From Burkholderiaceae bacterium (GTDB lineage Bacteria; Pseudomonadota; Gammaproteobacteria; Burkholderiales; Burkholderiaceae_D): a DNA stretch of 64,000 bases. The stretch lies in contig JARLJG010000050.1 in NCBI GenBank assembly GCA_031291325.1, positions 62,001 to 126,000 on the forward strand. Direction: 5' to 3'. The notes under the pieces are model-generated. The model was not told where the DNA came from and ran no database searches. It was given only the letters and a program-made list of their open reading frames with translations. This document shows, piece after piece, positions 19,659-27,342 of this stretch. Within the stretch, counting starts at the first letter, position 1; each line of letters starts with the position of its first letter. Position numbers and translations under genes: made by a program.

Positions 19659-20422
19659 GCTGACCTCGTCTCTTTCAGATAGTGGCGGGCGTATCGGTCG
19701 TCCAGTTTAGACAACGGCAACATCAGGAAAAAATCTGCGCTGTGGAAATCGGGATCCCACGCCGGTGCGCCGCAAATCCAGGCGCCGCTGCGCAGGTAAC
19801 CCTTGATGAGCGGTGGAATTTGCGCCACATGGCCGGGTTCGCGTTCTTCGATCGGGAACGGCAGATGCGGCGTGACGCGGTACTCGGAAGGCGACAAGCT
19901 GCTATCGCCGATGGCGTGGTACAGCGCGGCCGCGTTGTGCCCGCCGTCGGCCAGGCTGACGCTGGCGCAACCGATCAGGTATTGGCAATGTTCCTTTTTC
20001 ATGAAGGCAGCCAAACCGGCCCACAACATCATGATGACGCCGCCGCTGCGGTAATCTGGATGGATGCAGGCGCGCCCTGCTTCGGCAATGCTGCCGCGCA
20101 AGTTGTTCAGGCGGCCAAGGTCGAATTCCTGTTCCGAATAGAACTTGCCGATTTCACGGGCAGCGTTCGGTCCCAGCACGCGATAGGTGCCGACCACCGC
20201 CAGGCTCTTGGCGTCGCGCACGATCAAGTGGTTACAATATGAATCGAACTCGTCGCGGTCCAGCTCTTCCGCATTCATCAACGCGGTCAAACCCATCGTT
20301 TCCACAAATACTTTGTACCGCAGACGCTGCACTTCGCGCACTTCTTCTGGCGTGCTGGCAATGCTCAACGTCAATTTCGCTTGAGAGGGATTTACATCTG
20401 CGGAGCTGGTCAGGAGTCGCAT
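19655..20422 (-). CDS. olsB: OlsB-like L-ornithine N-alpha-acyltransferase
   Basis: A 255-residue GNAT-type acyltransferase of the OlsB family, which adds a 3-hydroxy-fatty acid to ornithine to give lyso-ornithine lipid. Family features are RLRYKVFVETMG near the N terminus, RDEFDSYCNHLIV, the acceptor loop EAGRACIHPDYRSGGVIMMLW and the C-terminal PPLIKGYLRSGAWICGAPAWD. An OlsA partner is not in the window. Ornithine lipids contain no phosphorus and replace phospholipids in phosphate-starved bacteria. It leads the three-gene lipid operon; a possible Pho box lies 57 bases before the ATG at 20422. Confidence 0.85.
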   Translation of the reverse strand: MRLLTSSADVNPSQAKLTLSIASTPEEVREVQRLRYKVFVETMGLTALMNAEELDRDEFDSYCNHLIVRDAKSLAVVGTYRVLGPNAAREIGKFYSEQEFDLGRLNNLRGSIAEAGRACIHPDYRSGGVIMMLWAGLAAFMKKEHCQYLIGCASVSLADGGHNAAALYHAIGDSSLSPSEYRVTPHLPFPIEEREPGHVAQIPPLIKGYLRSGAWICGAPAWDPDFHSADFFLMLPLSKLDDRYARHYLKETRSA

Positions 20423-20476
20423 TTATCGTCCTATTCATGTTGACGATGAGAGCGTAACTGCTGATTGCTTCAGCAA

Positions 20477-20507
20477 AATGACAGTTCAATGTCCGTTTCA
20501 TGACATG
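20477..20507 (-). promoter_or_regulatory. Candidate Pho box upstream of olsB
   Basis: On the minus strand TGTCA at 20501-20505, a weaker GGACA at 20490-20494 and TGTCA at 20479-20483 lie at exact 11-base steps, the PhoB half-site period. No clear -10 follows. The match is weaker than the two boxes at 14352-14431, so this is a candidate only. Confidence 0.4.
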
Positions 20508-20641
20508 ACGACATTGGCAATAAAAAACGACAACTCCGGCCGTTTTTTGCCAGGTTTCGATCGACGGTTGCCATCGCGTCAGGACGACAACCGTGAATGG
20601 GGGGATCGCAACAACGCGTGCCGGATGCGCCGGCACGCCGC

Positions 20642-21160
20642 TTACTTCTCTTGTTTCGGACGGCCTGCCTTCAACGGCGGCAGCGTGGACAAGACGCCTT
20701 TCAACGCGCCGACATCCATCTTTTGGATCAAGGCGACGCCGATGCGCAACAACTCGCTCTTTTTCACTTCGATGCCAGCCTTCAAGCAAGCTTTCTTGAC
20801 GGCGCCCAGCACTGCGTATTCGGCTTCCGGCATCGAGAAGCTGTCGCGCACCAGCTTCGCCTTCTTGGCCTTTTCCTTGGGGGCAGCCGGTGCTTTCGGC
20901 TCGACCTTGGGAGCGGCCTTGACTTTGACGGCAGCTTTCTTTTCAGGCGCAGCCTTGACCGCCGCAGCCTTTTTCGGCGCCGCCGGCTTCTTGACCGCAA
21001 CGGCTGGCTTCACCGCCGCCGGCTTTTTCGCGGCCACCGGTTTCTTCAGCGCTGCAGGCTTCTTCTCTGCCGCTGCTGCGCCAACGCCATTTGCCTTGGG
21101 AGCGGCTTTGGCTGCGCCATCGGTTGGCGGCAATGTTGCTTCACCAGTTGTTGTCGACAT
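20642..21160 (-). CDS. Ala/Lys/Pro-rich histone-H1-like protein with a conserved C-terminal domain
   Basis: A 172-residue protein. Residues 15-110 are low-complexity Ala/Lys/Pro/Val repeats (AAPKK, AAVK, KKPAA) like the DNA-binding tails of bacterial H1-type proteins. Residues about 110-172 form an ordered helical domain (KLVRDSFSMPEAEYAVLGAV, then KKSELLRIGVALIQKM) ending LKAGRPKQEK. ATG at 21160 with AGGGTG upstream. It stands alone between olsB and ppx. The tail suggests nucleic acid or polyphosphate binding; the ordered end may be a dimerisation unit. No specific function can be assigned. Confidence 0.8.
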   Translation of the reverse strand: MSTTTGEATLPPTDGAAKAAPKANGVGAAAAEKKPAALKKPVAAKKPAAVKPAVAVKKPAAPKKAAAVKAAPEKKAAVKVKAAPKVEPKAPAAPKEKAKKAKLVRDSFSMPEAEYAVLGAVKKACLKAGIEVKKSELLRIGVALIQKMDVGALKGVLSTLPPLKAGRPKQEK

Positions 21161-21277
21161 GAGTTCACCCTTTTTTCAATTAATAATATAAATAATATAT
21201 ACCATTATTTTCGGAACCGCAATAAATACCGCCGACATCGACGGAACACAAACGAGACATCAACGCCGCCGGCCCGT

Positions 21278-22735
21278 TCAGGCATTGATCTTGATCGTGA
21301 AATCGATGCCGACTTCGTTCCAGCATTCCTTCTCTTTTTCCATCCAGAAAGACACGGTCGGATGGTGCATGAACCAGCCGCTGCGAATCTCCAGCTCGAT
21401 CTTGTTCTTCAAGCGCAGCCGAATCTCGTCCAGATTCACTTCGATGCGCGAATGCATGAACATGACCGCCAGGCGCAGCGCCAGGATCGCCTTGGCCAGA
21501 TCGATGTCGGTCAGCGCATCTTCGATCTTGCGCAAATTACCCTTTTGCCCGAGGATCATGGTGCTCATCACGCGTTGTTCGCGGGTGGTGAATCCCGGCA
21601 GGTCCGCGTTGGCGATCAGGTAGGCCGCATGCTTGTGGTAGCCGCTTTGCGACACCGCCAGCCCGGTCTCGTGCAGCAAGCCGCTCCAATACAGGTAGCG
21701 GGTATAGGTATCGTCGGTCGCCTTGAGCTGCGTATACAACAGCCCGGCGGCGTCGGCCACGCGCTTGGCGCGGCCTTCGTCGGCATGAAAACGCTGCAGG
21801 AAACCGTGCACCGACTGCTCGCGCCGGTCGCGCTTGTTGGCGCGCCATTGCAAATCCCACAAGACCCCCATGCGCAAACCGGCCTCGATCGGAATCATCT
21901 TGTCGAAATTCAATTCCTGCATGACACCGATCAAAATCGCCAGTCCGCCGACCATGACTGCCGCGCGATCCGGCTTCATGCCGATCAATTCGATCCGGCT
22001 GGCATGCCCGAATTGGATCAGGCGTTGCTTCAAGGCCTCCAGGCTCACACGCGACAGCTTGCCGTCGCCCAGGTTATTTCTGGTGATGGCGTCGGCAATC
22101 GAGCGGATGGTGCCGGAAGAGCCGTAAGCGGTGCTCCAATACTGCGGATAGTAGGGCGGCGCGGCATCCTCGAAATAGCTGCGCGCCGACAGGATTGCCG
22201 CATCGAAGGAAGCGGCGTCGATCCGTCCGCCGGGGAAGAATTCCAGGCTTTGCTTGACGTTGCCGATGCTGAACGATTCGACCCGCTCGATCTCCTGTCC
22301 CTGCCCGAGAATCAGCTCGGTGGAGCCGCCGCCGATATCGAGCACCAACCGTCTTTCGTTGGATGCGGCGAGCGTGCTGGCGACGCCCATGTAGATCAGG
22401 CGGCCTTCCTCTTCACCGGAAATGATTTCGATCGGGTGGCCGATCGCCTTTTCCGCCAACGGCAAAAAAACCGCCGAATTCTTGGCGATCCGCAAAGTAT
22501 TGGTTGCGACCACCCTGACCGCGTCCAGCGGATACGCTTTCAAAATGGCGTTGAATCTTGCCAGGCAGTCCAATGCCGCGTGCATCGCCGGCGCGGTCAT
22601 GTTGCCTTGGCTATCCAGCCCGGAAGCCAGGCGAATCGGGTCGCGCGCGCTTTTCAAAATCCGAATCGTTTCGCCATCGTGGCTGGCAATATGCATACGA
22701 AAACTATTTGAGCCCAAATCTACTGCTGCAAACAT
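21278..22735 (-). CDS. ppx: Exopolyphosphatase / pppGpp phosphohydrolase family
   Basis: Degrades polyphosphate from its ends, opposing PPK1; GppA-type pppGpp hydrolysis is the related activity. The ASKHA fold shows DLGSNSFRMHIA at the start, catalytic Glu in SGEEEGRLIYMG and the phosphate loop DIGGGSTELIL, then an HD-like C-terminal domain (SGLLHETGLAVSQSGYHKH). 485 residues from ATG at 22735, chosen because GAGAGGGTGG precedes it and the family sequence begins there, not at a frame extension to 22819. Separate from ppk1 by about 5 kb. Confidence 0.94.
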   Translation of the reverse strand: MFAAVDLGSNSFRMHIASHDGETIRILKSARDPIRLASGLDSQGNMTAPAMHAALDCLARFNAILKAYPLDAVRVVATNTLRIAKNSAVFLPLAEKAIGHPIEIISGEEEGRLIYMGVASTLAASNERRLVLDIGGGSTELILGQGQEIERVESFSIGNVKQSLEFFPGGRIDAASFDAAILSARSYFEDAAPPYYPQYWSTAYGSSGTIRSIADAITRNNLGDGKLSRVSLEALKQRLIQFGHASRIELIGMKPDRAAVMVGGLAILIGVMQELNFDKMIPIEAGLRMGVLWDLQWRANKRDRREQSVHGFLQRFHADEGRAKRVADAAGLLYTQLKATDDTYTRYLYWSGLLHETGLAVSQSGYHKHAAYLIANADLPGFTTREQRVMSTMILGQKGNLRKIEDALTDIDLAKAILALRLAVMFMHSRIEVNLDEIRLRLKNKIELEIRSGWFMHHPTVSFWMEKEKECWNEVGIDFTIKINA

Positions 22736-23084
22736 TCCACCCTCTCGTGATGATCCAAATACTTGCAAATCCGATGCCGCCGACGGAGGCCCTGGACTTG
22801 CCCGCGCACTCCGCCGCACGCTTTAATCTCCGTTTTTTCCGACATTATGCCTTTATGTCGATGCAAGGATGCGATTACTTGGCAAGGAAGCCACTATTTT
22901 TCTTCAAAGCAGAAGAGAGACCAAGGAAAGATTTGGATGCGCGGAACGCAAAAGATAGGCATTTAATGTGACAACATGATGACAAGAGGCGAGAATCAGC
23001 GGCGCGCCCAGAAATGAGAGATTGATTGCCCGCCGCCGGCAGGCAACCTTGTTGCATGCCGGCTAACCGAGCGGTCGAGAAGTC
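22736..23084. other. Intergenic stretch between ppx and the giant coiled-coil gene
   Basis: No gene is supported. It holds a short dyad CGACAT/ATGTCG (22840-22860) that could be an operator for ppx, and a strong stem-loop at 23035-23063 just past the coiled-coil stop codon. Confidence 0.55.
23035..23063 (-). terminator. Stem-loop after the coiled-coil gene
   Basis: GCCGGCA (23035-23041) pairs with TGCCGGC (23057-23063) and GCAAC with GTTGC inside, closing on a CTT loop. It begins 22 bases after the stop codon. No U tract follows, so it may be a weak terminator or a 3'-end protector. Confidence 0.45.
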
Positions 23085-26000
23085 CTATTCGCTCTTCTCT
23101 GCCGCTGCCGCTGCAGAAGGCGGCACCGTCAACGCAAATGACATGTGCAAGTCGGGCGAACCGATCGGTTCGTTGTTTGCGCTCGCAACCACGAGCGCAG
23201 CCGGCGCTGCTGTCTGCGCTGCGGCAACGGCTGCCGAAGCGCGCGCAAACGGCCCGATCCCGCTCCAGCTTGCACCGCCAAGCGCTACGGCGACCGTCAC
23301 CATCATGGCCAGCGCCGCCGCCATTGGCCGCGCACCACGCCTTGCCCGAGGCAACGCAACCGGCGTCGGCGACTCGGCCAGGATCGCTTCGGCGCGCTCG
23401 CGCCAATCCTGGCAGTCGGCCGCCTTTTGCGACATGCGCTGGATCAATTCGCGGGCTGCGAGTTCAGCTTCCGACGATTCCTGTTCGCTCTTGCTTCTGG
23501 ACGCCTCTTTTTCACGCGCCGCGAGTTCTTCGATTTGCTGCTTTTCCTGCGCTGCCGCGAGCGCCAGACGTTCCGCTTCGACGCGCGCCTGTTCTGCTTC
23601 GCGCGCGGCGAGTTCTTCGATTTGCCGTTTTTCCTGTGCGGCTGCGAGCGCCAAACGCTCCGCTTCGACGCGTGCCTGTTCCGCCTCGCGCGCGGCGACC
23701 TCGGTTTGCAAGCGCTGCCGGATCAAGCGATTGGCTTCGCGTTGCGCAGCTGCCCGCTGCTCCGCTTCGCGGCAGGCAAGTTCTTCCACTTTCACTTTTT
23801 CCTGGATCGCTTCGAGTTCGCGCTGCTCGGCGGCGGCGCGCTCGCCTTCGATTTTTGCCAACGCAATCGCCTCGCGCGCCTTGGCTTCCGCAATCTCCGC
23901 CGCCTGCCTTTGGGCAGCCGCCTGCGCGGCGGCGCTCTCGTAACTTGATTGCTCTGCCTGGCATTTGGCCTCGCTGGCCAAGCGCTCTGCGCGTTCGGCT
24001 TCTTCGCGGCCGACTACCAGTTTTGCCTGTTTATATTCGGCCACTGCGCGCGCTTGCGCTTCGGCGCAGGCATTGCGTTCGGCTTCGCATTTCTTTTGCA
24101 GCGATTCCAGCGTCAATTTTTCCGCGCCGCTGCGTTGCCGTTCCAGGCGCGCCTTTTGCTGTGTCAGTTCCAGCGCTTCTTGTTCGGCCACCGCTCTCTG
24201 CCGCTCCACCTGTGCCAATTCAAGCGCTTGCGCCGCTTTCAATTCGGCAGCAGCCGCCGCCTGTTTTTGCAATTCCAGACGCGTCTGGGTCTGCGCCATG
24301 ATTTTGCGGGTGGCTTCGCATTCGGCTTCGCGCGCCAGGCGCAATGCGTGCTCGGACTCTTCCGCCGCTTGCAACAGCGCTTGCTGTTGCTGCTCCAGGC
24401 GCAACCGGCTTTCCGCTTCCAGGCGCGCGCTTTGTTTGATTTCGATCTTCTTTTGCAATGCCGCCAGCGCCTGTTGCTCGGCAACTTCGCGTTCCCGTTC
24501 GACGCGCAGCAACTCGCCGGCTTCGCGCGCCTTGGCTGCGGCCAATTCGGCCATCTTGCCCTGTTGCTCGATTTGCGCCTGGTTGATTGCGGTCCGCTGT
24601 TTCTCGGCTGCGCATCTGGCCTCGGCGGCCAGGCGCGCCTTTTGTTCGGCCAACTCGCGTTGGCGCATCGATTCCGCTTGTTGCTGGTCGGCCATTGCAC
24701 GGATTTCTGCTTCGTGGCGCGCCGCTTCCTCGGTGCGCATTTTCTCTTGCAGCGCGGCCACGGCTTTCTGGTCGGCAGCGATGCGCTCGCGCTCGATCCG
24801 GCTCAACTCCCTGGCTTCGCGCGCCTTGGCTTCTGCCAATTCGGCCAACTTGCGTTGTTGCACGGCCTGTTCCGCTTCCAGCGCCGCGCACTGCTCTTCC
24901 GCTGCCGCCTTGGCCTGCGCCGCCAGGCGCGCCATCTGTTCGCTCTGTTCGCGCGCGCGCAGCAACTCGGCCTGTTTTTGATCGGCCTGGGCGCGCGATT
25001 CGGCTTGCATGCGCGCCGCTTCCTCGGCCTGCAATTTCTGTTGCGCGGCCGCCAATGCAATTTGCTCGGCTTCCAGGCGCTGCCGCTCCGCGCGGCTCAA
25101 CTCGACCACCGTGCGCGCTTTTTGCAACGCCGCTTGCGCCGCCTTGCGTTGCAAATCCACACGGGCCTGGGTTTGCTCCAGCGTATGCTTGGTGGCGGTG
25201 CATTGGGCGCTGCGCAACTGGCGCGCTTCGCGCTCTGCCTGCTCGCGTGCGCGCATCAATTCGGCATGTTCGCGATCGGCCTGCTCGCGCGCCTGCACCT
25301 CTGCCAGCGCCGCCTTTTCGCTGTCAAGCTTATCCTGGGTCGACTGCACTACGCGCTGCACGGCGGCGCTGCGTTTTCTTTCCAATTCCAGCTTCTCTTG
25401 CATGATTTCAAGAGCCGACTGCTCGTCCTTGGCGCGTTGCCTTTGCAGCCGCGCCAGTTCGACCGCTTCGCGCGCGCTTTGCAACGCGGCTTTGGCGGCG
25501 TTGCTCTTTTGTTCTGCCTGGACGATGGTTTGCGCCACGGTGATCTTGACCGCTGCCGACTCGGTCTCGGCCGCTGCGCGCTTGGTCTGGTCGGCGTCGG
25601 CTTGCATGCGCAACAGTTCTGCCTGCTCCTTGTCGGCTGCCACCCGCGCCTGCGCGGCATCGCGCGCCTGCTCTTCAGCTTGCTGCCTTTGCAGTCCGAT
25701 TGCCAGCGCCTGCTTTTCGCTGACGGCGCGCGCGTGCTCGACGCGCGCCAATTCCAAGGCCTGACGCGCCTTGCGCGTGGCAATGTCGGCGGCCTGGCGA
25801 TGCATGTCGACTTGCTCGGCAACCGCTGCAAGCGCGTGGTTTTCCGCTTTATTGCGCTCGGCGGCCATGTGCGCCGCTTCGCTCTCCAGTTCGGCGCGCC
25901 TGGTGGCAAGTTGTTGCGCTCGCTGTTCCTCGTCGCAGCGCGCCTGCGCCGCCAGCGTCGCTTGGCGCTCGGCCTGTTCGCGCAACTTGGCTTGCTCCAC

Positions 26001-27155
26001 CGCGCGCGCCTCGGCAGCCAGCCGCGCGCGCACCTGGAGATCAGCCTGGTGCTCGGCCTCGATACGCGCTACGGCAGAAGTCTGCAATTGCTTTTCGGCT
26101 TGAATGCGCGCTTCGGTGGCGATGCGAATCCGTTCGTCGGCCTCGCGCCGCGCCTGCGCAGCGGTGGCCGCCAGGCTTTCGCTTTGTTCGCGCCGTTCGG
26201 CGGCGTCGCGCATTTCGACTTCGGCCTGCAAACGCAATTGCAGAGAATCGAGCGCGCGCCGCTCGGATTCTGCGCGCGCATGGGCGATCGTTTCCTTTTC
26301 CTGCTCCAGAGCCGCGCGCGCGCGCGCCTCTTCGCGCGCCTGCACTTCGACCGGCGCCCGCTTGAGCGACGACGCCAATTCCAAGGCCTCGGCATTTTCG
26401 CGCTGCTGCGCCAGGCCAAGCGCTTCGCGCCGTGCCGCGCCCAAGCGCTCGGCGGTCAGGCGCGCTTCTTTTTGCTGCAATTCGCTCTCGCGCGCCAGTT
26501 CGGTCATCCGGGCTTCGGCCCGGGCGCGCGCTTCCGCCTGTTCTTTTGCTCCCTGCGTGGCGGCTGCCCGTTCGGCGGCCAGCCAGCGCGTCTGCTCGGC
26601 TTCTTGCGCCAGGGTTTGCGCAGTTTCCGCAGCCCGCGCCGCCAATTCGGATTCGGCGGCAATTTGTTCGGCGGCGCGGCTGCGGGCTTCGCGTTCGGCC
26701 CGGGCGCGCGCGGCCGCGGCGGCGCCGACCTCGGTGTCGGCTTCGGTGCGGGCGCGCAACTCGGCTATTTCATGGTTGACCGCCACGATGCGCGCTTCAT
26801 TGGCGGCGCGCGCTTGACGCTCTGCTTCCAGGCGGGCGCGGCTGGCGGCAATCGCTTCTTCCGCAGCCTTCGCATTGCGGTGCGCTTCGGCGCCCGCTTC
26901 AGAATCGGTGCGGGCGCGCTCTTCGGCCAGCGCCTTGGCCCTGGCTTCCGCCCGCGCGCGATTTTCAGCGGCAACTGTCGCCTTGGCTTCCGACTCGACC
27001 CGCGCAATCGCCTGCCGGATCGCCTTTAAGTCGACCCGCGCCCGATGTGGAAATTCGTCCGTCGGCTCAAACGAGTCTTGTTGTTCCAGTTCGTCGTCAT
27101 GCGGGAATGCATCCTGCATAAAAGGATTATTGCGCGTCGCCTGATTCGTTTCCAT
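23085..27155 (-). CDS. Giant alanine-rich coiled-coil protein with C-terminal membrane segment
   Basis: I do not recognise this 1356-residue protein. The start is ATG at 27155 with GGGAG six bases upstream. Residues 1-45 are acidic and non-helical; 46-1260 are almost unbroken Ala/Glu/Arg/Gln heptads with no proline-rich break. From residue 468 a supra-repeat begins with ELxxxER: units start at 468, 566, 685, 783, 881, 979 and 1098, so lengths are 98, 119, 98, 98, 98, 119 (14 or 17 heptads). Two 29-residue copies differing at one or two positions occupy about 1156-1213. A PRARRGARP basic patch precedes one hydrophobic segment (1278-1296), then a 60-residue Ala/Pro tail. This predicts a long rod tethered to the inner membrane. 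TolA-, SMC- or filamentous-cytoskeleton-like roles are possible; no ATPase or enzyme motif is seen. Confidence 0.85.
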   Translation of the reverse strand: METNQATRNNPFMQDAFPHDDELEQQDSFEPTDEFPHRARVDLKAIRQAIARVESEAKATVAAENRARAEARAKALAEERARTDSEAGAEAHRNAKAAEEAIAASRARLEAERQARAANEARIVAVNHEIAELRARTEADTEVGAAAAARARAEREARSRAAEQIAAESELAARAAETAQTLAQEAEQTRWLAAERAAATQGAKEQAEARARAEARMTELARESELQQKEARLTAERLGAARREALGLAQQRENAEALELASSLKRAPVEVQAREEARARAALEQEKETIAHARAESERRALDSLQLRLQAEVEMRDAAERREQSESLAATAAQARREADERIRIATEARIQAEKQLQTSAVARIEAEHQADLQVRARLAAEARAVEQAKLREQAERQATLAAQARCDEEQRAQQLATRRAELESEAAHMAAERNKAENHALAAVAEQVDMHRQAADIATRKARQALELARVEHARAVSEKQALAIGLQRQQAEEQARDAAQARVAADKEQAELLRMQADADQTKRAAAETESAAVKITVAQTIVQAEQKSNAAKAALQSAREAVELARLQRQRAKDEQSALEIMQEKLELERKRSAAVQRVVQSTQDKLDSEKAALAEVQAREQADREHAELMRAREQAEREARQLRSAQCTATKHTLEQTQARVDLQRKAAQAALQKARTVVELSRAERQRLEAEQIALAAAQQKLQAEEAARMQAESRAQADQKQAELLRAREQSEQMARLAAQAKAAAEEQCAALEAEQAVQQRKLAELAEAKAREARELSRIERERIAADQKAVAALQEKMRTEEAARHEAEIRAMADQQQAESMRQRELAEQKARLAAEARCAAEKQRTAINQAQIEQQGKMAELAAAKAREAGELLRVEREREVAEQQALAALQKKIEIKQSARLEAESRLRLEQQQQALLQAAEESEHALRLAREAECEATRKIMAQTQTRLELQKQAAAAAELKAAQALELAQVERQRAVAEQEALELTQQKARLERQRSGAEKLTLESLQKKCEAERNACAEAQARAVAEYKQAKLVVGREEAERAERLASEAKCQAEQSSYESAAAQAAAQRQAAEIAEAKAREAIALAKIEGERAAAEQRELEAIQEKVKVEELACREAEQRAAAQREANRLIRQRLQTEVAAREAEQARVEAERLALAAAQEKRQIEELAAREAEQARVEAERLALAAAQEKQQIEELAAREKEASRSKSEQESSEAELAARELIQRMSQKAADCQDWRERAEAILAESPTPVALPRARRGARPMAAALAMMVTVAVALGGASWSGIGPFARASAAVAAAQTAAPAALVVASANNEPIGSPDLHMSFALTVPPSAAAAAEKSE
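23512..23698 (-). repeat. Tandem 87-bp repeat inside the coiled-coil gene
   Basis: Two adjacent copies with an 87-base period (for example AGTTCTTCGATTTGC at 23524 and again at 23611) encode 29-residue units containing EQARVEAERLALAAAQEK. The copies differ mainly at third positions, which suggests a recent duplication followed by silent drift. Confidence 0.85.
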
Positions 27156-27342
27156 GCTGAACTCCCGCTCGATATGGAATTCCGGCAAAAAAATGCGCCA
27201 AGCGGCGGAAACCGGAATTTCTTACCAGCCATTATCAATTGGCAATCAGATATCCAGCTTTGAAAAAGAAGGGGATTTACTACGTATTTCGAGCTTATGC
27301 AGCCACGACGGTCCAGCCGACCGATATTGCAATAAGGCAATT

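Noticed and set aside
23949-27029. Open frame of 1026 codons on the plus strand, antisense to the coiled-coil gene
   Set aside because: Ala, Arg, Glu and Gln codons on one strand rarely give stops on the other. The predicted product is Leu/Arg/Phe-rich without order, has no ribosome site, and mirrors the heptads of the real gene.
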